A stretch of DNA of 64,000 nucleotides from Tetrastigma voinierianum (GCA_016808115.1 JAEQBH010000193.1:2480001-2544000), one strand, 5' to 3'; positions 35,470 to 48,675 are shown, counted from the stretch's first letter. The notes: generated by a model not told the origin, from the letters alone. Program-made: numbers and translations.

Positions 35470-38400
35470 TAGGGAAAGGGCAAATCGGGCACGCATCGCG
35501 TCACGTCCCATGTCGCTCCCTCCACCCTCCCGTGCTGCCACAACACCTTATTTCAAATTTCAATGGGCCTTGGCCTTGCAAACCCTCGACCTCGCATCCA
35601 TAATACGCACAGGTCCCTCCTCGAACGTCCCATCTGTATCAATAATAAGCTCGCCCCAATCCACAACATGAGTCTGATCTGGAGTGTACTTTTGGAGCAT
35701 GGAGACATGGAATACCTCATGGACACTCAATAAACTTGGCGGTAATTCCAACCGATACGCAACTGTGCCCACCCTCTTGAGTATCTCGAAGGGCCCGATA
35801 AACCTCGGCGATAGCTTTCCTCGCTGCTTACCAAACCTAACCACTCCTCTCTTAGGCATTACCTTTAAGAAAACATGATTGCCCACCTCAAAATCTAGAA
35901 GTCGTTGCCGCCTGTTGGTGTAGCTCTTCGTTGTGCCTGAGCCTACGACAAGTCAGCTCCATCAAGCCCACCTTCCCGTAGGTGGCCCTAATCACCTGGA
36001 CCACAGATTTTCTCCCACTCCGTCCAACAACATCGAGATCGGGATACGCTCCCATATAGTCTCATATGGTGCCATCCGTATAATTCGCCCGGTAATCATG
36101 TTATAAGAGAACTCACCAAGGGCAAACGCCTTCTGGGCCAGCTCTTAAGATCCGTGACGATGCCCGTAGCATGTCCTCTAAAATCTGGATGGTCATATCT
36201 AACTGACTATCCGTCTATGGATGAAAAGAAGTACTCATCATCAACTGCGTTCCCATGGCTCTCTGGAAACTCTCCCAAAAATGAGTCGTAAACTTGGGAT
36301 CCCGATCCCATACGATAGAGACCGATACTCCATGCAACCAGACGATCTCTCGTATGTAAAACCTATAGAATTCCTCCAGTGTGAAGGTCATCCGTACAAC
36401 TAGAAAATGTTCAGACTTGGTGAGCCAGTCCACTATCACCCACACCGCATCATGCTTCCGTGATGTCCGTGACAAGTGAGTCACAAAATCCATCGTGATA
36501 TGTTCCTACTTCCACTCTGCTACCTCCAGTGGCTAGAGTAGCTATGCTGGCCTTTGGTGCTCAGCTTTTATCTGTTGACACGTGAGGCATTGTTGAACGA
36601 AATCCCCAACGTGTTTCTTCATCCCACTTCAGTAATACTGGCGAGAAAGATCTTGATACATCTTCATGTCACTTAGATGCACAGCAAATCGAGAGTAATG
36701 GAACTCCCTAAGGATATCCTCTCTCAAATCTGCCAACTGAGGAACTACAACCCATCCCCTATACAGAAGATTACCATTAGCGTGCATGGCCCATCCTTCG
36801 TCACCCGTACATGATTATACCCGGTCCCGAATGGACAATATCTCTGTATCCTATCCCTAGGACTCATTCACTCTGCTTAGTAGGGAATGTGTAGCTACTA
36901 AACTCCCCAAAACACCCTGAGCCTGATCACTGTATTGTAGTCCAAACTGTCCCACAACCTCGAGCAACTGCCACTCCCAAGAAGCTACACTAGCTAGTAC
37001 TCCTCGTGACTTTTGATTGAGTGCGTTAGCCACCACATTTGCCTTATCGGGATGGTAATGCAAAGTGAAGTCATAATCCTCTATATACTTCATCCATCTG
37101 TGTTGCCTCATGTTGAGGTCCCATTGTTTAAAGATATACTTTAGACTTTTGTGGTCCAAGAATACCTCGAACTATTCACCATATAGATAGTGGTGCCAAA
37201 TCTTCAAGGAAAAGACTATGGCTGCCAACTCCATCTCATGTGTGGGATAATTTCGCTCATGGTTCTTCAACTACCGAGAACCATAAGCTACAACCCTCCT
37301 AGACTTCATCAAAACACATCCTAGTTTGTCCTTAGACGCAGATCAGTACACTGTGTACATCTGTCCCCTTTCCGTGACTATCAAAATAAGAGTCGAAGTA
37401 AGCCTCCTTTTCAATTCTTGAAATACCTGCTTGCACAAGTCATTCCACTCAAACTTGACCTCCTTCCGGGTCAACTTCGTCATAGGCGCAACTAATAGAG
37501 AGAAGTCCTTAATGAACCTCCTGTAATACCCTGCCAATCCTAAGAAATCATTCAAGACTAACTTCGGTTTCCTCCTAACTCATAACCTTCAATCTCTCCG
37601 GGTCCACCTGATACAACTAAGTCGACACTACATGTCCCAAGAATCTCACCTCGCACAAAACTTGCACTTAATGAACTCGCGATAACCGTTGTTCTTCGAG
37701 AGGGTCCTGAGAATAATCCTCGCTGATCCTCATGCTCCTCCGACTCGGGAGTGCATCAAGATGTCATCAACGAAGACTACCACAAACTGATCTAGATAGG
37801 GCTAGAACACCCTATGCATGAGGTCCATAAATGCCGTTGGTGCATTCATCAATCCGAAGGGCATCAATGTGAACTCAAAATGCCCGTAACGTTTCCTGAA
37901 AGCTATCTTAGGGATATCAACCTCCCTAACTCTCAATTTATGATAACTGGTACGAAGATCTATCTTAGAGTAGACCCACGCCCTCTTAGTTGATCAAATA
38001 AATCATCAATCCTCAATAAAGGATATCGATTCTTGATCGTAACCCTATTCAAATATCGATAGTCAATGCACAGTTGAAGGGTCTTGTCCTTTTTCTTAGC
38101 AAATAGAACCGAAGTGCCCCAAGGTGAAGTGTTTGGTCTAATGAAACCCTTATCCAATAATTCTTGTATCTGGACCTTGAGTTCCTGCAACTCAGTCGTC
38201 ACCATCCTATGCGGAGTCATAGAAATGGGTGATGTACCAGGGTGTAACTCAATCATGAAGTCAACATCCCTCTATGGAGGTAATCCCGGTAGTTCATCTA
38301 GAAAAACATCCTCATACTCACAAACTACCCGAGGCATACCTAACTCCTGTCTCGCCTCGTCCTCCAAGGTAAGGCTTGCCAACCAACCCATCAATTGCCC

Positions 38401-40001
38401 ATGCCACCTAGAGTAGTACATGGCCCGGGGTAAAGCATCATGCTTATCCCCTTGAAACATAACACAGACACCATCCTGTGTGTAGGCATTAACTCTCCTA
38501 CGATCACAATCAATGAGGACTCGGTGTGCCGTCAATCAATTCATCCCGAGGATGACATTAAACTCCGACATGTTTATGACCCTTAGGTCCACAGTGAGTA
38601 GAATCCCAGAGATCTATAACTCACAATCCTAACATATCAGATCAACACTCACCCTAGTTCCTAATGGAGAGCTTACATGCAACGACTTTTCCAAGGTCTC
38701 AACCTCTAAGCCTAATTCTTTCACACATGATGCAGTGATGAATGAATGCGATGCACCAGAATCAAACAGTATCCTTTCCTATAAGAGAGATAGCATAAAC
38801 ATACCCTGAATACCCGACTGATATGTCACCTCAGTCTATGGTGTAATGGCGTAGACACGCCCTTAGGTCCCTAAAGTCTCGGCATATGAGCCTTGTCCTC
38901 GACCTCGACCCATGCCTTAGCCCATGTGGCCTGTCTACGAAGTATTAGGTGCTTGTACAACACCCTAGGACTGATACTGTCTTTCCTGGCCCATGGTGGG
39001 GTAGGGAGGAACAAACTGTGTCTGTGCATGTCCCATTGATGACTGGGACTGTGGTGTCCCATAACTCTAGGATCCCTGCCTCTGAGGGCAATCCCTTCTA
39101 AAGTGTCCAGGCTAGTGGCACTAGAAACACACCCTCTACCCTAGCTGGCTAGGAGCCCTGAAGTGCCTCCCATCTTGGGATGACTGATCCTGGCCTTGGC
39201 CCTAGGAGCTGCGACCTTGTCTCTGAGACCCTCGTAGAGCAGAAGTCCTCTCCTTCTTTCTCTAGCTAGAAGAAGATGGTTAGTTCTCCTTCCTCTTATC
39301 ACTAGCACCCGCATCTCAGATGCTTTTTGCGTCATTTACCTCCCTCTCAATGGCCATAACTGTCCTGACCATAGAGTCCATATCTTGTAGAAGAAGTCTT
39401 ACAATCTTGCCTCAGATGGACAATTTTAGACCATCCTCAAACTTTCTCACCTTAGCCATGTCTGCGGCCACATAATCATCCTAAAAACGTGCTAATTCGG
39501 TAAACTTAGCCACATATTCGAGTACTGTCATGGCTCCCTGTCTCAACTCTAGAAATTCTTGAGCCTTTGCATGTCTAGCAGATGGTGGAAAAACTTACCC
39601 ATGAAGAGCTTCCTGAATTCTCCCATGTCATCGTTTAGATCTCTTTCTTTTGGAGAAGTCTCGACCCAATCCCACTATACTGGATTCACCTTCAGCTGAA
39701 CGCAAAGAAGTCTTATCTTTACCGCATCGGAGGTGATCTCCATAGCCTCTAATACCTTCTCGACCTGTCAGAACCAATGGTCAACCACCATCAGATCCCT
39801 TTCTCCCATGAATGTTGGGGGATGATGTGCTTTAAACCATTGGAGGTTACTCGACCCTCCCTGACCCCCAACTGCACTAGCCTGTGCAATGGTGGCAACT
39901 GTAGCGCCCATAGGCTATATAAAGGCCTATTGATAAAAAACAGGTGGTGGTTGGCTATTGCCCCGTGGACGACCTCTATGTCCCTGTCCTTGACTTGCCA
40001 T
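35470..40001 (-). pseudogene. Tekay/Del-type Gag-Pol polyprotein, decayed
   Basis: On minus from an ATG at 40001 (MASQGQGHRGRPRG). Gag includes FKAHHPPTFMGE and VLEYVAKFTELAR. The zinc knuckle (39129-39088) reads C-F-stop-C-H-stop-PGHFRRDC, so a CCHC box survives with two TAG codons. Protease has ILFDSGASHSFI (DSG at 38763-38755). The RT linker has DVFLDELPGLPP then TAG. RT follows with GFIRPNTSPWG, LCIDYRYLNR and catalytic FVDD (37774-37763). RNase H has DHKSLKYIF and a YHPDKANVVANAL tether (37159-36857). Integrase has CLTCQQIKAEHQRPA (about 36580), MDFVTHLSRTSRKHDAVWVI and DRDPKFTTHF (36493-36215), FHP-TAG-TD, and a GPF module (35886-35560). The terminal chromodomain is garbled. It would copy and integrate the element if intact. 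Confidence 0.9.
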
Positions 40002-40028
40002 CTACACATGTCAAATAACAAATTAAGA

Positions 40029-40078
40029 TGTTTTTTTTTTTTCCTTTTTTTTTTCCTTTTTTTTTCCTTTTTTTCCCT
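40029..40078. repeat. T-rich low-complexity tract
   Basis: Runs of 8-13 T separated by CC, just upstream of the minus-strand gag start. It reads as an A/GG ladder on minus. Confidence 0.9.
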
Positions 40079-40312
40079 TAGTGGTGCATAATTCCAAACA
40101 CTAGTAATTATCAGTTCTTGAACTATCATGCTTATTTATTTTCCAAACCCCTAAGGTTATGTTCTCTAACCCTAGTGTTCTTCGCTTTCTATACACATCC
40201 TATCATACATATATTTCCCACAATTTGTAACGCATTATTACATAGCAATTCATAAAATTACACAATGAATGCATAGTCTAAACCCATCTCATTGAGCCTA
40301 GGTATTTGTATA

Positions 40313-40330
40313 CCTTAGTTCTGATACTAA
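40313..40330 (-). other. Degenerate tRNA-Met-type primer binding site
   Basis: On minus it reads TTAGTATCAGAACTAAGG, against the common plant sequence TGGTATCAGAGC. It lies two bases after the LTR end GGGGCGTCACA. Confidence 0.6.
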
Positions 40331-41215
40331 ACTGTGACGCCCCAATTTTCAAGGGTCCTGTTGACTAGTCGTCAACCTACCGAATTTCTGCCTTAGGTCA
40401 TTGCACACCTAAGTCTCGGTACCGAGCCGATACCAATTACTCGTGGGCACCGAGTTACTCAGCAACACCTCGATACGTCCCTTCACCGGGACCCATTCAT
40501 TCATATTTAAATTAAAAATATGAGAATAAGACACTTAAACACGGTTCGCAAGAGTCCGATCATGACCCTCTTACCATTATTACATACCCGACTATTTTAA
40601 CGATAGTCCAAAATAATTTAATTACAATTCTTTTATACAAAAATACATGTTAGAACTAGTTTGTCCCTAGCACTCTTACAAAAATAGTTATCAAGGCCAC
40701 AAGCCGGCCCTCTTCATAATCATGGCCTCGTCTGAGTGCCATCCACCTATGTCGACCTTATACTTGAAAGGGTTGCCCCATGAAGGGTGATCCACGCCTA
40801 GTAGAGAATACCTCCTACAAGGGCTACTCCCCACCTAAGTGCACCATGCAATGTCCACTCACCATTTCACAATCACATTCCAACAAGAATATGCCAATTA
40901 TATATGGAATCCTATATGTCATGCCATGAAATGAGATGCGACTCATCATGTACTATGCGCCTGAGTCCTCACTAACTCCCTCACACAAAGCCTAAGCCCA
41001 TGTGTGAAAAACCATCATTCTAGATGACATCCAATGATCATTTTCAAAACAAATTTCATTTGTTTGTAAACAAAAATCTTTTTAGATGATACATCATAAT
41101 GATCATTTTTATATTCAAAATCCATTTTATATTCAAAATCATGCGCCTTTGTGTGGGTAGCGAATTTTTGGTGTCGCATCGCAGGCTCCGCAAACCTAGA
41201 CACTTTTACGGCCTT

Positions 41216-43374
41216 TGTAACACCCCGAAATATACCCTAGTTGTTTTCAACATGTTTAGGGTATTAGAGGCATAATTGAATTTTCAGAATAATGGAAAAT
41301 GGAAATTTAGAAACCCGAAAATTGTACAAGACTTAAGGACAAAATTTAAATTTGTCCAAAAAGGGGCATCAAAGACATGAATTGATAAAATTAGAGGTCA
41401 AAGTGGAAATAACATAACTTGTAATAGAAATTAGTAGAAGATGGAGGACTATAAGGCAAATAAGAGAAACTTTAGCTATAAAAGGGAGGAGACAAAAGAA
41501 TCATTCAGTCTCAAAACAAGGGAGCTTACTGGTTAAGAGGAAGAGAAGAAGAAGAAGAGAGCTAGGTAGAAATCAAGCAGCAGTGGATCTTTAGAGTTTG
41601 GTATGGAATTTAAGTATGGAATAGTAAGATTTTGTCCAAAACTAGTCAGGTATGGATTGCCAGCTTTTCGACATTAATTTGGTTAACTTCTAGTGGTTTT
41701 GTTAGGAATACCTCCCAACTCTAGATTTAAGGGAAGTTAGTTGAAAACCTAGTTGATATTACCAGATATGAATCCTTCACAATCTGCTTTGTAGAGTTGC
41801 GGAATCCCTGGGTGCATGAATCCTTGATTCGGCTAATTGCAAAGTGTCCGTGGAGTTGTTCGAGGGATTCCATGTTAGTTTTTACTTAATCGATGGAATA
41901 GGAAGAGAATTATGGAACAGGTAAGTGCATGAAATGGTGAATTCGCCTATTTCGCGCACCTGAGATCGGTACCTAAGATTCTTCGAGGGTAAATTCTGGG
42001 CATTCACTAATGCAAGGGGGCAAATCTGGCATCGGCATTCGAAATGCAGTGGTACCGGTACCACTTAGTTCCTACAACTCTATTTTTAGTGCATTTTGCA
42101 TAATTAAGCTATAATTTGCATACCGGGAGTATTGGAACTCTAATAAATGATTAACAGGGGTTAAGATAAGAAAGAAGTAAGTGAAAAATGTACCGTACCT
42201 TCTGAATACATATAATCATAGGAATGCCTAAGACCATGTATTAAATGACACGGCACTCGCCACGACGCCATGTGCACGCCCGATCAATGTCGGCACTCGT
42301 TATGCTACGCGCACTTCGCTACGCGGGGCGTGCACGCTCGCTTAGTCACTTCCTGCACGATTAATGCTACTAAGACTTTGCTCAAGATTTCAGATTTGAT
42401 GGTGTTACTGCACTGTTCAAGATTTCAGATTTGACAATCAGTGTTATTTACATCTGGTTCAAGCTCAGACTCGCTTAAATACACACTCAACACCGATCTT
42501 CGATACCATTGCGGCCAGGTCTTGCTCATTTATTAGCACCGGTCCAGGTATCCTACAGTTTATATGAAAACAACCCGAACTCCATGAACAAGAGTAAAAA
42601 CGCATCGCTCATCCTGTAATACCTACTCGCATTCTCGAACAAGAATAAGCTCCCATAACTCCCACTTAAGATCAATAAGCATAAGTCTGTTATAAGCATA
42701 AGTTCGAATAAGAATAAGCTCTGTAACTCCTGCGGGAGATCCGAATAAGCATAAGTCTGTTATAAGTATAAGTTCTAAATAAGAATAAGCTCTGTAACTC
42801 CTACGGGAGATCCGAATAAACATAAATCTGATATAAGCATAAGTTCTGAATAAGAATAAGCTCTGTAACTCCTACGGGAGATCCGAATAAGCATAAGTCT
42901 GTTATAAACATAAGTACTTGTATAAGTCCATTATATGAATGCATGGAAATTCTGATATCCGTTATTGTTATATGCTAAATATAAATGTGTATATGCATAC
43001 TACATATGTTTCCCACTAAGCGTAATGCTTAGCACGGGTTTTTAATCCGTGTAGGCATGGCATGAGACAATGATCTTCGTGATCACGCCAAAGACACGAG
43101 TAGGGGTTCATCAATCGTAGGTCTCCGCACTCCGATCGCAATGTAAATGTATAGTTTTGGAATATGTAAATGGACTCAAGATCGATATGTGACACAATAA
43201 ACACCACTACGGTGGTAGTTTCGACATTTTTGGACTTTGTATATGATATGTTGATATAATTATAAGACTCGATATACCAACGCCCGATAAAGTAGGTAAA
43301 GAGTCCCAAATTTATAGTTCGCTGTCGAACCCGGCTCGGGATCCGCTGTCGGGTCAGACGGAACGGATGTGACA
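41216..43374 (+). mobile_element. Gypsy solo LTR (TGTAACACCCCG family), plus strand
   Basis: It starts TGTAACACCCCGAAATATAC at 41216 and ends AACGGATGTGACA at 43374. The start, the AGGTAAAGAGTCCCA block and the end are homologous in inverse orientation to 48676-52333. Purine-rich 5'UTR-like sequence lies at 41520-41570. The flanks GCCTT (41211-41215) and AATTT (43375-43379) do not match, so the right edge or the insertion history is unclear. Confidence 0.65.
42680..42905. repeat. Tandem repeat, about 71-bp unit, in a gypsy LTR
   Basis: Units beginning CATAAGTCTGTTATAAGCAT at 42680, 42750, 42821 and 42892 (last partial), each containing CTCTGTAACTCCTGCGGGAG or a close variant. The inverse LTR copy has about two such units at 50600-50740, so unit number varies. 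Confidence 0.85.
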
Positions 43375-43467
43375 AATTTTCAATCATGGGACTAGTGTCC
43401 TGCCATAATTAGCTGGTCTTTCAATTGAGGTTAGATGGGATCATCCCAAACTTGTCGATACCCAAAG

Positions 43468-43510
43468 ATATATTTTCTTTACCATTTCAATCAATCGTGA
43501 GACTCTGTTA
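43468..43510 (-). pseudogene. Short integrase-coding scrap beside the LTR
   Basis: On minus it encodes NRVSRLIEMVKKI, the same residues that adjoin the homologous LTR at 33617-33657. It is too short to be a functional unit. It is reported because it recurs at the same LTR edge. Confidence 0.6.
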
Positions 43511-45199
43511 GACCTTGTCCCATTTAACCGAGCACACCCAATCAAACACCAAACGCAGTGTCGATTTACCTACCATGCACTCATACCCATTTAATGCGAT
43601 GTCCCTGTGCATATGCAATGCAATTATGCCATTGCAAGTTATATCATGTCACATGCATAATGAATGCTATAAGAGACATTTACATACCATATTTTATACT
43701 CAGTATCATGGATAATTATATCAACTGCATATAATTTACATTCATCCATGTCAATATATCTAAACACGTATATATAAACATAAATCAACACACAGTCCAG
43801 CATGTCAACCTAACAAACAGTCCATACACAAGCTATAAAAACAAGCCACAATAGGGCCACAAACCCAGCCATAAACCCAGCCTCGAGACTGCCCATAAAC
43901 GGTCCACAAACAGGCCATGAATCGGCCACAAAACAGTTAGAAATTGTCTAATAACGCTCTTTGCAAAGAATATGAAATGCCTAAATATGTGAGAACTAAA
44001 TGCTACTTACTAGCATATGGTTATATTTTAGTCTCAAAGAGCTTTCCATAGAGTTCAAGAACACGGGAATCGGAGTTCGGACAAGAAAATTCTGGCCGTC
44101 CAAAGTTGAGGCTACCGATTTCGCATGGGTGTGCGAAATTGTTCAGAGCAGTCCTTGTATAAATGAGTGCAACTTGGAACAACTTATAACACACTTCTTG
44201 CCAAGTATCATAGATAATTATATCAAACACATATGATTTACATCCACTCATATCGATATATCTAACTCACATATATCAACATAATTCATAACACAATCCG
44301 ACATGTCACACACAAAGGATCCTCAAGTTCGGACCCCAAAACAACAAGGCATCACCCAACCTCAATCTGCCGTGAACCAGTCTCGTTTCAGGCCCCATAC
44401 CATTTCCTATTCAGGCCATAAGCAGCCCCAAACACCTAGATACTCAACCAGTTCTGAAATAGCAGTCCCGAAAGCCAAAATAGACCAAGAAACCGGTCTT
44501 AGACTTTTAATAGTCCAATCCAATTGTCTTTGAACCAGCCCTACTATTACGGTTGAACCCAATGGCCATTGAATGCCCCTTAAGAATGAAATAACCATAA
44601 TAATAGGATCAAACCCCTACCTCTTAGAGAGTGATCAATGCCTACTCCTTGGTCCGCCGAATGACAAAAAATTGAAGGAGAGTAGCCGATCCTCCTCATT
44701 TTCTCCTTCTCTTCCTTTCCTTTTCTTTTCCTTGTCTTCCTTTTCTCTCTTTTCCTTTTCTTTTCTGTTCTATTCTCCTCCTCCACCAAATCGATTTCCT
44801 TTCCTCCCACCAAGTTGATCTCCACTTAGTGGTAGGACACATGGTTTCCATGTGTCACCCACATGATCCTCCATCCATGATAAGTGTTATGGATGGCACT
44901 CATGTGTCCTTAAGAAACATATTGCATGCCACATGCATAATGTCATGTGTCACATGGCATGCGCCATCATGCCATGTGTCACACGACACATGATGCATCG
45001 AAATATGTGAAATTCCGACCCTCTCGGAATTCAACGAAATTATGTTGGTGAACTAAATTTCGCGAGACAAACTCAATGTTGTGATCCATTTCATCATTAG
45101 AGATCTAGAGAAATTTCAGGTTTTTAACTTGTACCATAGTAGCGATCCACTATTTCTATCTCTTATTTGAAAAAGTTTAGATTTACCTGGGTTTTCACA

Positions 45200-45528
45200 A
45201 GGATTCTATAAGAAGATAACTACTTTAGAGATCGAGCTTGATGAAGATTTGTTGAAATAGAGGTGAAGTCCCTGGTAGGACCAAGAACTAGTTCAGACTA
45301 AGGGAAATCTATGCTGTAGGGACATGTCAGACATGAGATGTTCAAACTAGAAGTAGAGCAGTAGTGGGATGCACGTGAGTTTGCTAGCTTGGAGGCTAAG
45401 GAACTTAGGGAGCAAGTAACCGATGGGCCTGGGATCTATTTGGCAAGAGGATAACAATCACATCATAGAAGATTCGGACGTCAAAGCCATCAAACCAAAA
45501 TTAGAAACTTTTTAGGATTATATTTTGA
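45200..45528. other. Unassigned 330-bp stretch
   Basis: Lies between the end of the minus-strand gypsy LTR and the copia LTR. A plus-strand reading has a broken Glu-rich segment (LEAKELREQVTDGPGIYLAR-like, about 45390-45450). I do not recognise its family. Confidence 0.3.
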
Positions 45529-47430
45529 TGAGGATTCTTAATCAACAAGATTCCTATTTCCATGGTGATGGCTTAATGGAAAAATAAATAAATAACAGGT
45601 AGGGTTGGAATCAAATTAGGATAACGATCCAATCGTATCTAGACTTCCAAGACTGATTAGCAAGGCTGTAAAATAAGGGCGTTGGAAGTTCTAAACATTG
45701 TAGGTTTATAAAGTTCAAAACAAAGTTTGCAACGAAAGATTTTTGTCCAGTAAATTTTCAAAATTAATAAAAACTCTTTTTTCGATCCTATCGTACATGC
45801 ATACTAATCAACAAACAATAAAGAAGAATTACCACAATCAAATTAAGGAGATTTTTCTCAAGAAGTAGGGCTGGATAACTCAAGATCCTCTTTTTTTTTT
45901 TTTTCCTGTTTTCCACGATATTCCAAGTCGTTCCTCTTCACTACAGGGTACGTGTGGGCATACAGATTAACAAATGTTTTGTTTTTAGAACTCTTGATAT
46001 TCTCAACACATGAGATCAAGAGGGTTAGATGGAGGCAAAAAAAGTGAAACTCTTTTCTAATTTTTTATCACAACTCGACACCTATGGTTTTGCCTCTATT
46101 TATAATATGCCTTGAATTGGATTTCAAACTATCGATCAAGTGACATATTTAAATATTGAATTAAAATTAATTCAAATTAAGTGACAAAAAATAAATAGGA
46201 TTAATTTCTCAAATTAACCGTTTAATCCATATAGTAATTACTATTAATTAATTAATTCAATAATTAATTAATGTTATTAATTTCTCAAATTAACCGTTTA
46301 TCCATATAGTACTACTATTAATTAATTAATTCAATAATTAATTAATTAACATTTAATTATCCAATAATTACTACATAGTTGCTATGAAACAATTTGTTTT
46401 ACAACTATGCACTCCAAGGGAATTCTTTGTTAATTTAATCATGTACAGTGTTTTACAGAGGCGGCCCAGGGACCTATGGACCTATAACTCTAAGTTCCAA
46501 TAAATTTGATAATTAATTAAACTCTTTAATCAATTAATCTAATTTATTAGTTCCAAAGATATATTCCACTAAAATCGAAACTAACTCTTGTAATTACAAT
46601 AATTTACGAGTGATACTTAAGCAAATCCATTGATATGATCATTACATGCAATTCAATCCTCTAAAATTGGTTCATCATTGGGAGCTAGGTGAAATTACTG
46701 CTTACTCCCTATAGTGATATCTTTACCCTTAAGTTCCATTAATTTATTAGTGAACAATTAATTTATAAACCTCGTTATAAATTGTAGCGCCTCAAACTAT
46801 TCAGCCTGTAATGAACACTTATGAACCAATTATCTAGCTTCCCTCAAGAAGGGTTTGGATTCCATATCTGGAGGACATGTTCCCAGCCACCTATCTCAAT
46901 GGGCCTTCAAGACATAAGTATTGGGCCTGTCTTAGGACATACCGTAACCTATGAATCAAAAGGCCTTATCAAATAGACAAGTCCATACTTACTCAGATTA
47001 AGATCAACTGCATATGATCATCTAGTGACACGGTTTAAACTCTTAATTGTAATGGCATTTTATTTAAGAGTTTAATCCATGTCTGGTCCTGTCCTATGTA
47101 ATCAGATTACATAAAGCACCTCCATTTTAATGTCACTACATCAGTAATCCAAATCAAGATTACCGCATTCTTAATGTTCAGTGGACCATACTAGTAGTAT
47201 TATAGATCAAAAATCCCTACTTTGATTTACTATGGACAATTTAGTTTATTATTTATAATCTTGATCATATCATATATAATTGTTATATACTAAGATTATA
47301 GTTACATTAATAAATTTGGGATTTTATGATATTTACTAAATTATACAACACATGTATAAAGAATCAAATATAGATAAGTGTTTTCATGAAGCAATACAAA
47401 TTACATGCTTTTAGGGCACCATGCCCAACA
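45529..47430 (-). repeat. Copia 3' LTR
   Basis: On minus it begins TGTTGGGCATGGTGCCC at 47430, directly after the purine tract AAAGTGGGAGAT (47431-47442). The AT-rich body resembles plant copia LTRs, with a block GAAGAGGAACGACTTGGAAT near 45920. The left boundary is uncertain because no partner LTR is present. Confidence 0.65.
46201..46349. repeat. Tandem duplication, 76-bp unit, in the copia LTR
   Basis: TTAATTTCTCAAATTAACCG starts at 46201 and again at 46277. Each copy ends in a TTAATTAATTAATTCAATAA run. The copies differ by a few small deletions. Confidence 0.85.
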
Positions 47431-47442
47431 ATCTCCCACTTT

Positions 47443-48675
47443 CCCTAAAGCAGGTGAGACATGTCTCTTAAACCTAAATTCTAAGTGACCCTGCGGAACA
47501 CCCTTCGTGCAAAGTCTTGGTAAATCCTGATCCAGCAAGGCTCTCGTCTACTACTATCTTCCATAACGACTCACGCCTCCTCTATGTACGATCTCTCAGC
47601 CAGACGATGATACTTCCTTTCTATATGCTTCCCTCTCTTATGACTCCTTGTCTTTTGGAGTTTGCCACCGCTCCACTATTGTCACAAAGATAAAACAAGT
47701 GGTTTTTCCATATTTGAACTACTTCAAATCGTTGTAGAACTTTGAAAGCAAAACCTGATTCCTTAGCCGCTTCACAACTGCTATGTATCTCGGCCTTCCA
47801 TGGTTGAACTACTAGATTGTTTGATAATTCTCCGTGACTACGACTCCAATTCACTAAGAGTGAATATTTGACCCGCATGTCGACTCCCTCGACTCATCTT
47901 TATCTAATTGAAAATCGTAACTGCAGATATCCAATGTGGTTCGTGTCTCCACTGAGTACACAAGCATATAATTTCTCATTCTCCAAAGATTCTTTAGAAT
48001 ATGCTTCACTGCTATCCAGTGACCCATTCTAGGATTGGATTGGTAACGACTGACTATCCCTATTGCATAACAGATATCAGGCCTCGTACACAACATGGCA
48101 TACATAAGGCTGCCTACAACTGAGGCATACGGAACTGGGCCTCATATCCTTTCCTCTTGAGGTGTCTTAGGACACCGCTCCTTGGAAAGGATAATTCCGC
48201 TGCCTGGGTCAAAAATAAGACCTTCGAATCTTGCACGAAATCGAGCTAGCACCTTATCAATATAAGATGCTTGAGACAATGCCAAAAGCTTGTTCTTACG
48301 ATCTTCTTATAATTTGATCCCAAGAATATAGCTCGGGTTCTCCCAAATCTTTCATTTGAAATTACCTTGCTAGCCATTTCTTACATTCGATAATGTTTCT
48401 ACATCATTCCCAATGAGTAGAATGCTGTCATCTTACATAAAGAACCAAGAAGACCACCTCTTTCTTTGATGTACTTGTATACACAAGGTTCATCAACATT
48501 TTGCTTCAAAACCATACGCTTTGGATAGCCATCAAACGCAGATTCCAAGACTAAGTTGCTTCAAATTCATAAATGGACCTAAGCAACTTGTAGACTTTCT
48601 GTCAGCCTTTATCCACAAAACCTCTCGTTGCATCGTAGATGCTTTCTCAAGATAAGCCATTTAGAAAGCTAGTTT
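47443..48675 (-). pseudogene. Copia RT C-terminus and RNase H
   Basis: On minus from 48675: SFLNG (end of the MDVKTAFLNG motif), later DDSILLIGNDV (RT catalytic region, preceded by a stop), SYILGIKL, ARFEGLIFDPG and PYASVVGSLMYAMLCTRPD. RNase H follows: CYAIGIVSRYQSNPRMGHW, a degraded SDFQLDKDESRESTCG, CEAAKES (47800 region) and LCDNSGAVANSK (about 47660). Frameshifts and stops are frequent. The first part of this gene lies at 52339-55035, separated by the gypsy LTR insertion. Confidence 0.85.

Larger units (their letters stand above)
33658..45199 (-). mobile_element. Tekay/Del-like Ty3/gypsy element with near-complete gag-pol remnant
   Basis: On minus: upstream LTR (45199 to 40333, interrupted), degenerate tRNA-iMet-type primer site (40330-40313), gag from an ATG at 40001, protease, RT, RNase H, integrase and chromodomain remnant to about 35470, a polypurine tract AAGGGGGGAAGAA (35364-35376), and the downstream LTR from 35363. 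The downstream LTR is truncated on the left, so the target duplication is not testable. The LTR family matches that of the remnant at 19191. Confidence 0.85.
40333..45199 (-). repeat. Upstream (5') LTR, interrupted by another LTR
   Basis: The LTR starts on minus at 45199 (TGTGAAAACCCAGG) and ends at 40333 (...GGGCGTCACA). The family pieces are 43511-45199 and 40333-41215. A plus-strand gypsy LTR (41216-43374) lies between them, and 43375-43510 includes a short integrase-coding scrap. The 43511-45199 part matches the downstream LTR (33658-35363). Confidence 0.7.

Noticed and set aside
42680..42905. CRISPR-like array
   Set aside because: Units are directly adjacent with no unique spacers, and the array lies inside a plant LTR that has a homologue.
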